From NCBI GenBank assembly GCA_963725215.1, contig CAVRXQ010000001.1, forward strand, positions 124,001 to 188,000: a stretch of 64,000 bases of DNA, written 5' to 3'. This DNA is from CAVRXQ01 sp963725215. Its GTDB lineage: Bacteria > Actinomycetota > Acidimicrobiia > Acidimicrobiales > Bog-793. This document shows, in pieces, positions 1-15,948 of the stretch (positions within the stretch are counted from its first letter, which is position 1; every line of letters starts with the position of its first letter). Below the pieces are notes generated by a model, which saw only the letters and a list, made by a program, of their open reading frames with translations, ran no database searches and was not told the DNA's origin. The position numbers and the translations under genes are program-made.

Positions 1-379
1 TGCACGACCACCACGGGAAGATCCGTGCCGCGTTCGGCAGCCACAACCTGCGATCGATCGCCCACGCGATCGTCTCCGCCCGCGCCCGGGACATCCCCGA
101 TGACGGCTACGAGTTCCAGATGCTGTACGGGATGGCGGAGCCCATTCACGACGCCGTGCGGAGCGCCGGGTTCCGTCTCCGCGTCTACGCGCCCGTCGGC
201 GAGCTCGTGCCGGGGATGGCGTACCTCGTGCGGCGGCTGCTCGAGAACACGGCGAACGAGAGCTTCGTGCGGGCACGCCTCTCTGGCCGGGAGCCGTTGA
301 AAGATCTCCTCGACGCCCCGCCGACGACGCTTCCCGGCGCCCCCTCCCCTGGCCCACCGGTCGCGCTCCCGACGCCGGA
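1..379 (+). CDS. putA: Proline dehydrogenase domain of PutA, 3' part, 5' truncated and frameshifted
   Basis: This is the end of the proline dehydrogenase (PRODH) half of PutA, which oxidises proline to pyrroline-5-carboxylate using FAD. Reading frame 3 is open from the window edge and carries the typical C-terminal PRODH run: EFQMLYGMAEPI, then RLRVYAPVGELVPGMAYLVR and RRLLENTANESF. In fused PutA proteins this is followed by a linker and the aldehyde dehydrogenase domain. Here that domain continues in frame 2 from about base 380, so the frame must change between about 330 and 380, in a C-rich stretch. Frame 3 itself runs on to a stop at 500 but loses similarity. The identification is secure; whether the break is real or a sequencing error cannot be told from this sequence. 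Confidence 0.85.
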
Positions 380-1955
380 ATGCCGGAGCCATATCTCCCC
401 GAGCCCCCAGCCGAGTGGCACCGCTCGGCTGTGCGCGACGCATTCGCCGCCGCGCTCGTGCGCCGCCGGGAGTCACTCGGAAGAGACGTCCCGGCCGTGA
501 TCGGTGGCAAAGCAAGGATCGGCGACGAGACGATCGCGTCGGTCGACCCGTCGCGCCCGACGCGGATCGTGGCGCGAAGCGCGTCGGCGTCGATCGCCGA
601 AGCGGACGAGGCGCTGTCGGCGGCGACGGACGCGTGGCCGGCGTGGCGTGATACGCCACCCGAACAGCGCGCGCAGGTGCTGTTCGACGCGGCGCAATGG
701 ATGCGCCAACGGCGTTTCGACCTCGCGGCGCTCGAGGTCTTCGAGGCGGCAAAGCCGTGGGCCGAGGCGGACGGAGATGTCTGCGAGGCGATCGATTACT
801 GCGAGTACTACGGCCGCCAGATGCTGCGGCTCGCAAAGGGCGCCGAGGTCGAGTCTCCGCCGGGTGAGGAGAACGCGCTCGGCTACACGCCACGCGGCGT
901 CGGCGTCGTCATCCCGCCGTGGAACTTCCCGCTCGCGATCCCGACGGGGATGACGACCGCCGCGCTCGCCGCCGGGAACGCCGTCGTTTTGAAGCCAGCC
1001 GAGCAGACGCCTGCTACCGCGGCGATCCTTCCTGCGGCGCTCGCCGCTGGCGGTCTTCCTGAGGGCGTGCTGTCGTTCCTGCCTGGGATCGGCGAGACCG
1101 TCGGCGCGCACCTCGTCGCGCACAAAGACGTTTCTTTCGTCGCCTTCACGGGCTCGAAGGCGGTCGGGTTACAGATCATCGAACAAGCCGCGATTCATCG
1201 CCCGGGACAGCGTCAGATAAAGCGCGTCATCGCCGAGATGGGCGGCAAGAACCCGCTCATCATCGACACCGACGCGGACCTGGACCAGGCGGTGCCGATC
1301 GCGATCCAGTCCGCATTCTCCTACTCCGGACAGAAGTGCTCGGCCTGCTCGCGGGTGATCACTGTCGGCGCGCGCTCAGACGAGTTCGTCCATCGCCTCG
1401 TGGGCGCGGCGGCACATTTGCGCGTCGGTGCGCCAGAAGAGATGTCGACCGAGCTCGGACCGCTCATCGACGAGGAGGCGTACAAGCGGGTCGCGTCGTG
1501 GCAAGAGCGCGCGGCCGATTTCGGCGAGGTCATGCTGGCCCGTCACGACGTGCCCGATGACGGCTACTTCGTCGGGCCGACGATCGTCGATCGGGTCGAG
1601 GTCGACTCCGCGATGTGGACCGACGAGATCTTCGGCCCCGTGCTCGCGGTGTGCCGCGCGGAGAGCTTCCACGAGGCGATCGAGCTCGCGAACGGCACCG
1701 AGTACGCCCTCACCGCGGGGATCGTTACGCGTTCGCCGTCGCACGCGCGAGGCGGCGCGAAGCCTTCGCGCGGGAAATGTGTATATCAACCGCACGATTA
1801 CCGGCGCCGTCGTCGGGCGCCATCCCTTCGGTGGCTACGGAATGTCCGGAGTCGGCTCGAAGGCCGGCAGCCCCGACTACCTGCTCGAGTTCTTGATTCC
1901 GCGCACAATCTCGGAGAACACGCTCCGACAGGGCTTCGCGCCCGAGACGACGTAG
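380..1955 (+). CDS. putA: L-glutamate gamma-semialdehyde dehydrogenase domain of PutA, internal frameshift
   Basis: This is the aldehyde dehydrogenase half of PutA, oxidising glutamate semialdehyde to glutamate with NAD+. Frame 2 shows the family signatures: PPWNFPLAIPTGM, VAFTGSKAVG (cofactor loop), AEMGGKNPLIID (general-base Glu) and SGQKCSACSR (catalytic Cys). At about 1745-1751 the frame must shift: frame 2 becomes unrelated, while frame 3 continues with AGNVYINRTITGAVVGRHPF and ends at a stop at 1953-1955. Restoring two bases (CG) in the GCGCGCGA run, or removing one, gives an uninterrupted protein. The N-terminal linker MPEPYLPEPPAEW implies that it was fused to the preceding PRODH domain. 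With two frame breaks the gene is either a young pseudogene or, more likely, contains sequence errors. Confidence 0.88.
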
Positions 1956-2220
1956 CCGCGCGAGACGCGATACGGCGATCACCACGGAATTCGGTGCGGC
2001 AGCCGCACAAGGCAGACGAATGAGCCAGCGCTGCGAGCACTGAATGGGTGCCGTTGCCCGACCCCGCTCTCACCGCTGACCGGGGGGCGAGCCGCTTGAT
2101 GGATCCGAACAATCGCTCGCCGTCGGCCGACAGCGTTACCAAAGCATTACCGAGTCCTGACCAAAACGGCTGCCGTCCCGGCTTTAAGGTGCACGTCGAG
2201 ACGCAGGAACGATTTTCGTA

Positions 2221-3501
2221 TTGAGGTGCGAGTCGAAGAACCGTGGTGCACTTCGCCATTTTGCAATTCGCATCGACATCGACGACATCCGTCGCAGCAT
2301 CGGCTTGCGGCTGCGACCCCGAGACAGACCAGTGATCGTCACGAATCGTGACGAGCCCGATCCCGGCACGGGGAACGCCCACGGGTCGATCATCGGGCGT
2401 TTTCGGTCTCGATGTCGCTACTCGTTCGGTGGCGGGAGAAGCGCACTTGCAAAACGTGTGGCAGTGGGCGCCGTGTTGAGCACGGCGTTGATCGGTATGC
2501 CCGGTTCACCATTTCTCGTTAATTCCCGCGCGGTCGCCGAGCTGCCGGGCGCCCACGAAGCCTCGCTGACCCGTCTGGTTACGAACCAGTCGACGCGCGA
2601 AACGCGGCGTCATTCGAGGCGGCCCCGGTTGCTTCCTGCACCAAACCCGCTCGTTCCGTTCTCGAATGGCGCAGCCTCCGCTCAAGGAAAGTGGCGACCG
2701 TTCGGTCGGCTCGTGGCTGGCAAGCGAGCGGTCTACGAGACTGACGTCGTCCCGCCCGGTGGCAGCGCGCCCGCGGGAATCGCGTGGATGGACACGACGC
2801 TTCTTCACGCGACGCTGTACTCAGGGAGCGGCAGTCCCGGCGGATACGGATGGCGCTACACAGCACCGATCAAACCCGCGCAAGCGCGAACGCTCGTCGC
2901 AGCTTTCAACGGCGGCTTCTATCTGTCGACGAGTGGAGGGGGCTACTACAGCGAGCACCGATTGGCCGCGCCTTTGCGCGCAGGAGCTGCGTCGCTCGTG
3001 ATCTACGCAAACGGCAACGTCGACATTGGCGCGTGGGGAGCCGAAGTCAGGATGTCACCCAGTGTTGTCGCAGTTCGACAGAACCTCATTCTGCTCGTCG
3101 ACGGAGGTCGGCCCACTCCCGCAGCGTCATCACCAAACTGGCTCACGTGGGGGGCGACGTGCGGGGCATACTCCTGCTCTGGCGCCGGAATAGAGAATCA
3201 GTGGCGTTCCGGAGTCGGAATCACGGCGAACGGTGCCCTCGTGTACGTCGCAGGACCGTCGCTTTCTCCTCTTCAGCTTGCGCAGCTCCTTACGCGCGCG
3301 CGAGCCGTTCGGGCCATGGAACTCGATATCAATCCCTATTGGACAGTCTTCGCGACATACAGGCCGTCCCCTCCGAACGCGTTCGCGTCAGGGGCGAACG
3401 GGACGGATCTGTTGTCGACGATGGAGGGCCAACCGGATCGGTTTTTCGATCCGAATTGGTTCCGCGACTTCGTCACAATGTCCGCACGATTCGCGGGATG
3501 A
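2221..3501 (+). CDS. Secreted phosphodiester glycosidase (NAGPA-like) family protein, copy 1
   Basis: The C-terminal 270 residues match the phosphodiester glycosidase domain (family of the mammalian mannose-6-phosphate uncovering enzyme; in bacteria usually secreted, with little characterised function). Visible markers are TLVAAFNGGF, GGGYY, AASLVIYANGNVDIGAWG, RQNLILLVDGG, SGVGITANGALVYVAGP and RAMELDIN. A hydrophobic stretch near residues 80-100 behind a basic region looks like an uncleaved or cleaved export signal. A paralogue with the same motif order lies at 24596-25816. Unlike that copy, this one has a small Cys-containing insert (CGAYSC) near residue 320. The start is uncertain: TTG at 2221 gives the longest frame and GTG at 2332 is an alternative; the first 60 residues are not convincing protein. 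It is convergent with rpoC. Confidence 0.75.
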   Translation: MRCESKNRGALRHFAIRIDIDDIRRSIGLRLRPRDRPVIVTNRDEPDPGTGNAHGSIIGRFRSRCRYSFGGGRSALAKRVAVGAVLSTALIGMPGSPFLVNSRAVAELPGAHEASLTRLVTNQSTRETRRHSRRPRLLPAPNPLVPFSNGAASAQGKWRPFGRLVAGKRAVYETDVVPPGGSAPAGIAWMDTTLLHATLYSGSGSPGGYGWRYTAPIKPAQARTLVAAFNGGFYLSTSGGGYYSEHRLAAPLRAGAASLVIYANGNVDIGAWGAEVRMSPSVVAVRQNLILLVDGGRPTPAASSPNWLTWGATCGAYSCSGAGIENQWRSGVGITANGALVYVAGPSLSPLQLAQLLTRARAVRAMELDINPYWTVFATYRPSPPNAFASGANGTDLLSTMEGQPDRFFDPNWFRDFVTMSARFAG

Positions 3502-3536
3502 GGGGATGCGGCGCGTCCACCGAATTCCCAACTCGT

Positions 3537-3569
3537 GAAAAAGCGCCATGCCGGCTCGAAATGGCTTTT
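3537..3569. terminator. Possible bidirectional terminator between glycosidase gene and rpoC
   Basis: An A-run followed by AAAAGC..CAT and ATGGCTTTT forms a 9-pair stem with a 2-base bulge and an 11-base loop, flanked by A and T runs. It sits between two convergent genes. The stem is short and imperfect, so the call is weak. Confidence 0.3.
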
Positions 3570-3717
3570 GGAGCGCCTGCCGGCGTCACTGTCACTGTTC
3601 GTGTTGAGCTCGGTCTTACCTGTGCCTTTGTCCCGCGACGAGAAAGCTCATCGGGCATCTAGACCCACCAAGCTCTCTCGTTACAAACAATTTCGTTTCG
3701 CGCGGCGACTCAGGCAG

Positions 3718-11303
<7,586 letters not shown>

Positions 11304-11478
11304 CAGATCACTCCTCGCGAAAGCGGGTCGAACTCAGGGACGGCGGGCGACAGCGCCGGAGGCGCGCGTCAACGAGCGGCTGAAACAGCGGCGCGACAGA
11401 CGGGCACGGCAAGGTCCAGCATAGGCGCGCGTAAACAGAGAGGCAACGCAACGCCTGCCGCGCGCAAGGTAAAGGATT

Positions 11479-11509
11479 GGGGCCGTCGGGTCAAGGTCCG
11501 GCGCGCCCC
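11479..11509 (-). terminator. GC-rich hairpin between rplL and rpoB (possible attenuator)
   Basis: Within the 229-base rplL-rpoB gap an imperfect GC-only stem is visible: GGGGC pairs with GCCCC and an inner CGTCGG/CCGGCG segment pairs with one bulge and one mismatch around a 7-base loop. No U-tract follows on the minus strand. In E. coli partial termination between rplL and rpoB sets the polymerase to ribosomal protein ratio; a similar role here is inference. The rest of the gap shows no gene. Confidence 0.35.
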
Positions 11510-11532
11510 AACCCCCTGGAGCTGGTGTTTTG

Positions 11533-11919
11533 TTACTTGAGCTGGACCGTCGCGCCGGCGGCTTCGAGTTGGGCCTTCGCCTTCTCGGCGTCTTCTTTCG
11601 AGACCTTCTCGAGCACCGGCTTTGGCGCCGCGTCGACGAGATCCTTCGCCTCTTTCAGGCCGAGGCTCGTGAGCGAGCGGACCTCCTTGATGACCTGGAT
11701 CTTCTTGTCACCGGCCGCCTGAAGGACCACGTCGAACTCCGCCTGCTCCTCGGCCTCCGCCTCGCCGGCCGCCGCGGCACCCGGGGCGGGCGCCGCCGCC
11801 ACGGCGACAGGGGCCGCCGCGGTGACGCCGAATTTCTCCTCGAACTCTTTCAACAGCTCGGAGAGCTCGAGCACGGTCATGTTCGCGATCTCGTCGAGAA
11901 TGTTCTGCTTCGTTGCCAT
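11533..11919 (-). CDS. rplL: 50S ribosomal protein L7/L12
   Basis: Stalk protein that recruits translational GTPases. At 128 residues it shows the normal architecture: an N-terminal dimerisation helix (ILDEIANMTVLELSELLKEF), an Ala/Pro-rich hinge near residues 40-58, and a globular C-terminal domain with IQVIKEVRSLTSLGLKEAKD and the ending AGATVQLK. It lies 42 bases downstream of rplJ, its stalk-base partner, and precedes rpoB. The ATG at 11919 follows an AAAGGA-type ribosome binding site (the plus strand reads TCCTTTCC at 11927-11934). Confidence 0.98.
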   Translation of the reverse strand: MATKQNILDEIANMTVLELSELLKEFEEKFGVTAAAPVAVAAAPAPGAAAAGEAEAEEQAEFDVVLQAAGDKKIQVIKEVRSLTSLGLKEAKDLVDAAPKPVLEKVSKEDAEKAKAQLEAAGATVQLK

Positions 11920-11961
11920 CTGATCCTTTCCTTTCCGGAAATTCTGCTCGTTCGCCGTCGA

Positions 11962-12744
11962 TCAGGCCGACGCGTCGCCCGACTCGGAGTCGTCCTCTTC
12001 GGCACCCTCCGCGGCCCCGTCGCCGCTTGGCTCTGACGACTTCGGTTCCTCTTCGGCGAGGACTTCGGACACCGACTCGGCCTCCGGCTCTGGCGTCACG
12101 GCCTCGTCTCGCTCGGCCGCCGCCGCCTCGCTCGCGGATGGCGCTTCGGCGACCGGTTCGGACGGTTCTTCCGCCGCCGCCTCCACGACCGGTGCGGCCG
12201 TCTCGGGCAGACCGCCGCGCTCTTCGATCAGCGCCGCGAGTGCGTAGGCGAACTTCTGTGGCACTGCGGCAAGGAGCCCTGCGAAGCGCTGCATCGGTGC
12301 GGCGAGCGCGCCCGCGATCTGCGCCAGCAGGACGTCCCTGCTCGGCAGGTCGGCGATCGCCGAGGTCTGCGCGGCGTCGATCAGCCCGCCTCCGACGACC
12401 GCGCCCTTCACGACGAGGCTCGGGTGTTGGCGGGCGAAGTCCTTCAGCGCCTTCGCGACTTGGGAGACGTCCCCGGTCACGAACGCGAGCGCTGTCGGTC
12501 CGGTGAGCAGCGCCTCGAGCTCTTCGAGGCCGCTCTCTTTCGCCGCCCGACGCACGAGCGTGTTCTTGTAGATCTTGTAATCGCCACCGGCTAGTGCGAG
12601 CGCCCGGCGGAGCACCTGGAGTTGTGAGACCGACAAGCCGCGGTACTCGGTGAGGATGGTGGCGTCGGAGCGACCGATTCGTTCGCGCACCTCGTCGACG
12701 ACCGCGACCTTCTCTGGGCGTGGGGTGCGCACTTCGGTCTCCAC
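11962..12744 (-). CDS. rplJ: 50S ribosomal protein L10 with long acidic C-terminal tail
   Basis: Stalk-base protein that binds 23S rRNA and L7/L12 dimers. Residues 1-175 match L10: KVAVVDEVRERI, ILTEYRGLSVSQL, YKIYKNTLVRRAA and the C-terminal L12-binding helix. The family is normally 165-180 residues, but this protein has 260: from about residue 176 it continues as a low-complexity tail rich in Ala, Glu, Ser and Pro, ending EGAEEDDSESGDASA. The frame is clean, so the tail appears genuine. The start ATG is 12744; a structured leader lies upstream (12790-12823), as expected for autoregulation by the L10-L12 complex. The function of the tail is unknown. Confidence 0.96.
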   Translation of the reverse strand: METEVRTPRPEKVAVVDEVRERIGRSDATILTEYRGLSVSQLQVLRRALALAGGDYKIYKNTLVRRAAKESGLEELEALLTGPTALAFVTGDVSQVAKALKDFARQHPSLVVKGAVVGGGLIDAAQTSAIADLPSRDVLLAQIAGALAAPMQRFAGLLAAVPQKFAYALAALIEERGGLPETAAPVVEAAAEEPSEPVAEAPSASEAAAAERDEAVTPEPEAESVSEVLAEEEPKSSEPSGDGAAEGAEEDDSESGDASA

Positions 12745-12789
12745 GATCGCTCCTCTCGTCTTTCGTTCTCCGGTTCGCGCCCGTGCGTA

Positions 12790-12823
12790 GACGAGGGAGC
12801 AGAAGCTGCTCTACCGCCTCGTC
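12790..12823 (-). ncRNA. Ribosomal protein L10 leader (autoregulatory mRNA structure)
   Basis: Upstream of rplJ on the minus strand, GACGAGG pairs with CCTCGTC; inside, after an asymmetric CGGTAG internal loop, AGCAG pairs with CTGCT around a CTT loop. This two-tier stem with an asymmetric purine-containing internal loop and its position 46 bases before the rplJ start match the L10 leader class, to which the L10-L12 complex binds to limit its own synthesis. The call rests on structure and position; a covariance-model search was not possible. The full leader probably extends upstream through about 12900. Confidence 0.6.
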
Positions 12824-12946
12824 AGGCTGGCTTTCGCCAATTACGCGCGCGTCGCGCACCGGATGTCTCAGGCTTGTTGCGGGTCATGCCCGCTGTGCGC
12901 AGAAAGATTACACGGGACCCGAGGGCGTCACGACGGCGACGATCGG

Positions 12947-13672
12947 TCAGGCCGTCTGCGCGAGCTCCTCGTCGGTGATGCGGATCCGGTTCGTGTCGAT
13001 CGGCACCCCGGGGCCCATCGTCGAAGAAAGCGTGACCGAGCGAATGTACTTGCCCTTCGCGGCGGCTGGCTTCACCCGCTGCAGCTCGTCGAGCACGGCG
13101 CGCACGTTCTCCAACAGCGCCGTGCGCTCGAATGACGCCTTACCGACCGGAACGTGCACGTTTCCGACGCGGTCGGTCCTGTACTCGACGCGACCCGATC
13201 GGAACTCGCCGACCGCCCTTCCGATGTCGCTCGTCACCGTTCCCGTCTTCGGATTCGGCATCAGGCCGCGCGGCCCGAGCAGCCGGCCGAGCCGGCCGAC
13301 TTGAGCCATCAGATCCGGGGTCGCGATGGCGACGTCGAAGTCGAGGAAGTTCTCCTTTTCGATCCGCGAAACAAGATCGTCGGCGCCGACGACGTCCGCG
13401 CCCGCCTGACGCGCCTCCTGGGCGGCCTCGCCCGCCGCGAACACCGCGACACGCACCTGCTTGCCGGTACCGGACGGCAACGAAAGCGAGCCGCGCACCA
13501 TCTGCTCCGCCCGCCTCGGGTCGACACCGAGGCGCACCGCCAGCTCGATCGTTTCGTCGAACTTCGCCTTTGCCAGGCTCTTCACAAGGTCGACCGCTTC
13601 TGCGGGTGAATACAGCCGCTCTGGGTCGACGCTCTTTTTCGCGTCATCGAATCGCTTTCCGGCTTTCGTCAT
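12947..13672 (-). CDS. rplA: 50S ribosomal protein L1
   Basis: L1 binds 23S rRNA at the E-site stalk and in many bacteria represses its own operon. The 241-residue product is of family length and shows KFDETIELAVRLGVDP, VRGSLSLPSGTGK, the signature LGPRGLMPNPKTGTV and the C-terminal KGKYIRSVTLSSTMGPGV. It starts at ATG 13672, 30 bases after the rplK stop, and is separated from rplJ by about 200 bases that hold the L10 leader. Confidence 0.98.
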   Translation of the reverse strand: MTKAGKRFDDAKKSVDPERLYSPAEAVDLVKSLAKAKFDETIELAVRLGVDPRRAEQMVRGSLSLPSGTGKQVRVAVFAAGEAAQEARQAGADVVGADDLVSRIEKENFLDFDVAIATPDLMAQVGRLGRLLGPRGLMPNPKTGTVTSDIGRAVGEFRSGRVEYRTDRVGNVHVPVGKASFERTALLENVRAVLDELQRVKPAAAKGKYIRSVTLSSTMGPGVPIDTNRIRITDEELAQTA

Positions 13673-13702
13673 CAGATCAACCCCGTCCTAACCTTCCGCG
13701 GC

Positions 13703-14131
13703 TCAACGCGCGACCGAGATGCCCATCGAGCGGGCGGTTCCCTCGACCTGTTTCTTCGCCGAATCGAGGTCGTTCGCGTTCAGGTCCGGAAGCTTCGTCT
13801 TCGCGATTTCGGTGAGCTGGGCATCGGTGATCGTGCCAACGCCCTCCCGGCCAGCGAGGCCGGTTCCCTTCTCCACTCCCGCGGCCTCCCGCAACAACAC
13901 CGCGGTGGGCGGAGTCTTCAGGATGAAGGTGAACGATCGGTCCTCGTAGATCGTGATCTCGACCGGGATGATCGTGCCGCGCATGTTCTCGGTGGCCGCG
14001 TTGTACTGCTTGCAGAACTCCATCGTCTGCACGCCGTGCGGACCGAGCGCGGTGCCGACAGGCGGCGCGGGGGTCGCCTGCCCGGCGGGCAGCTGGATCT
14101 TCACGATGGCGACGACGCGGCGGCGGGCCAT
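13703..14131 (-). CDS. rplK: 50S ribosomal protein L11
   Basis: L11 binds the GTPase-associated region of 23S rRNA with the L10 stalk. The 142-residue product carries VAIVKIQLPAGQATPAPPVG, the conserved ALGPHGVQTMEFCKQYN segment and a C-terminal domain ending SAKKQVEGTARSMGISV. Pro residues of the N-terminal thiostrepton-contact region (QATPAPPVG) are present. It lies 21 bases after nusG and 30 bases before rplA, as in the classical nusG-L11 operon order. Confidence 0.98.
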   Translation of the reverse strand: MARRRVVAIVKIQLPAGQATPAPPVGTALGPHGVQTMEFCKQYNAATENMRGTIIPVEITIYEDRSFTFILKTPPTAVLLREAAGVEKGTGLAGREGVGTITDAQLTEIAKTKLPDLNANDLDSAKKQVEGTARSMGISVAR

Positions 14132-14152
14132 TTCGGGTTTTGTCCTTTTCCT

Positions 14153-14992
14153 CTAGAGCTTCGCGACTTGGCTGAACTCGAGCTCGACGGGGGTCTCCCT
14201 CCCGAAGATGTTCACGAGCACCTTCAGCTTCAGCTGGTCTTCGTTGATCTCCGAGACGGTGCCGGTGAAGTCGGCGAAGGGGCCTTCTCTCACCCTCACG
14301 GTCTCGCCGACTTCGTACTCGAGGCGCGGGCGCCTCGCACGTGGCGGCTCGACGCCTTCTTCGCGCACCTGCAGGATCGACTCCACCTCGGCTCGTGAGA
14401 GCGGCGTCGGCTTGGTGCCCGGGCCGACGAAGCTCGTCACGCCGGGGGTCTGACGGATGACCGACCACGAGTCGTCGTCGAGCTCGGCCCGGGTGAGCAG
14501 GTATCCGGGGAAGACCTTGCGCTGCACGGTGACCTTTTTGCCGCCCTTGAACTCGACGACCTCTTCCATCGGAATGACGACCTCGTAAATGCGGTCCTCC
14601 ATATTCATGGAGGCAATCCGGCTCTCGAGGTTCGACTTCACCTTGTTCTCGTAGCCCGCGTAGGTGTGGACGACGTACCACTGCCCCGGCCGGTCGTACG
14701 GGCTCGGCGGACGTGGCGGCGCGAGCTCCTCGTCTTCCTCCTCGTCGAAGTCCTCATCGGATTCGGCCTCCACGGCGGCCGAGAAGTCGGTTGACGGAGC
14801 CGGGCCGCCGCCGTCGGAGGGGCCCTCGTCGAGTGTCTCGGCGGTTTCGGTGGTGTCGCCCGCTTCGACGTCGGCGACCTCGATCGTCCTCGCGTCGGAA
14901 TCTCCGCCGCTCTCGCCGTCGAGCGCGACGCGATCGTCGGGTGCGTCGGCGCTCGAGTCGCGTTCGCCGTTCGACTCAGGAAAGGAGTTCAC
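14153..14992 (-). CDS. nusG: Transcription termination/antitermination protein NusG with acidic N-terminal extension
   Basis: NusG binds RNA polymerase and links it to Rho or the ribosome. Residues about 104-215 form the NGN domain (WYVVHTYAGYENKVKSNLE, VFPGYLLTRAEL, VRQTPGV-like IRQTPGVTSFVG). Residues about 225-279 form the KOW domain (VRVREGPFADFTGTVSEI, ending EFSQVAKL). The first 100 residues are a low-complexity, strongly acidic extension containing a DEDFDEEEDEE run; many actinobacterial NusG proteins have such extensions, but not of fixed sequence. The gene follows secE and precedes rplK. The start is ATG at 14992; an internal start near the NGN domain would remove the extension, but no obvious one is seen. 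Confidence 0.96.
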   Translation of the reverse strand: MNSFPESNGERDSSADAPDDRVALDGESGGDSDARTIEVADVEAGDTTETAETLDEGPSDGGGPAPSTDFSAAVEAESDEDFDEEEDEELAPPRPPSPYDRPGQWYVVHTYAGYENKVKSNLESRIASMNMEDRIYEVVIPMEEVVEFKGGKKVTVQRKVFPGYLLTRAELDDDSWSVIRQTPGVTSFVGPGTKPTPLSRAEVESILQVREEGVEPPRARRPRLEYEVGETVRVREGPFADFTGTVSEINEDQLKLKVLVNIFGRETPVELEFSQVAKL

Positions 14993-15029
14993 GGTCTTTT
15001 AGTAGTAGCGATCTTTTGCTCTCGCCGCG

Positions 15030-15344
15030 TCAGTGCGGGAAGAGGAAGACAACGCCCTTTGCGAAGGCGTAGTTCAAGCCGAAGATCAACAGCGCGACGA
15101 TGATCAGCGTCGTCAGCACGACGGTCGAGTAGTTGACGACCTCCTGGCGCTTCGGCCACAGAACCTTCGAGATCTCGCTGCGCACTTCGCGCAGGAAGTT
15201 CGCGACGCGAACAGGAATGCTCGGGCGCTGGCCCTCCGGGAGGCGGCGAGTAGGCGCCTGAGCCGGCGCGCGGCGGGTCGACGGCGCGCCGTCGGCGCCG
15301 AGCTGGCCCTGCCGCTGAAGCAGCCGTCTCGTCTCTCGGTTCAC
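15030..15344 (-). CDS. secE: Preprotein translocase subunit SecE
   Basis: SecE is the small essential subunit of the SecYEG channel. The product has a basic, Gln/Arg/Pro-rich N-terminal half, then the SecE signature (FLREVRSEISKVLWPKRQEV) and a single C-terminal membrane helix (STVVLTTLIIVALLIFGLNY). I chose GTG at 15344, preceded by AAAGGA seven bases away, giving 104 residues; a longer frame exists but would start inside tRNA-Trp. It lies between tRNA-Trp and nusG, the standard bacterial arrangement. Confidence 0.93.
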   Translation of the reverse strand: MNRETRRLLQRQGQLGADGAPSTRRAPAQAPTRRLPEGQRPSIPVRVANFLREVRSEISKVLWPKRQEVVNYSTVVLTTLIIVALLIFGLNYAFAKGVVFLFPH

Positions 15345-15371
15345 GTCATGTCCTTTGTTCGCCTCGGCGAG

Positions 15372-15444
15372 CAGGGCAGGAGGGACTCGAACCCCCAACC
15401 GCCGGTTTTGGAGACCGGAGCTCTGCCAATTGAGCTACTGCCCT
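15372..15444 (-). tRNA. trnW: tRNA-Trp (CCA)
   Basis: The minus strand folds as a cloverleaf: acceptor AGGGCAG/CTGCCCT, D arm with AGCTCAATTGG, anticodon stem CCGGT/ACCGG around CTCCAAA (anticodon CCA), and T arm GGGGGTTCGAGTCCCTC. The discriminator base is G, as expected for Trp. CCA is not encoded. It sits just upstream of secE. Confidence 0.97.
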
Positions 15445-15543
15445 AGGGGTGACGCGCTCATTCGGCGGGCGCGTCAAGTCCGCTCCGCCTCGGGCAACCC
15501 AAGCTAGCACCAGCCCAGATTGGCACCTTGGCGAGCGAGACCT

Positions 15544-15948
15544 TCACGCGTGCCGCTCGCGCAGTGTTCGTCGACGGGCGAAACCGACCACGACGAGCAC
15601 CGCGACGCCCGCCCCGACCCCAGAGGCATACGCGAAGCGGTGGCGTCCGAGCGCGGCGCGCATCGCCTGACGCTCGGCGGCCTCGCCGACCGCCGCCAGC
15701 ACCCCGCCGACAAGGCCCTCCGGAAGTGGGACCACCTCGTCTCGCAACTGGGCGAGCAACCGCAGGAGCTTCTTGTGCCGGGCGAGTTCGGCCTGGCAAC
15801 GCAGGCAGTGCTCGATGTGGGCGACGAGCTCGGGGCGCGGCTCACCTCTCGAGTCGAGCTGGTTCTCGATCTCGCGAGCGACCGCCGCGCAGTCGAGCGC
15901 GACCGCGCTCGGGCTCCGCCGCCGGAGCCGTTCAGCTGGCGACCGCAT
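15544..15948 (-). CDS. Putative zinc-binding anti-sigma factor, membrane-anchored
   Basis: A 134-residue protein with an N-terminal HxxxCxxC motif (HIEHCLRC, about residues 44-51), the signature of the zinc-binding anti-sigma domain, and one C-terminal membrane helix (about residues 107-126, SGVGAGVAVLVVVGFA). It begins 17 bases inside the 3' end of the adjacent ECF sigma gene, so the two are translationally coupled and very probably form a sigma/anti-sigma pair. The stress that releases the sigma factor cannot be read from the sequence. The C-terminus beyond the membrane is very short (RRRTLRERHA), so little sensory domain lies outside. Confidence 0.75.
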   Translation of the reverse strand: MRSPAERLRRRSPSAVALDCAAVAREIENQLDSRGEPRPELVAHIEHCLRCQAELARHKKLLRLLAQLRDEVVPLPEGLVGGVLAAVGEAAERQAMRAALGRHRFAYASGVGAGVAVLVVVGFARRRTLRERHA

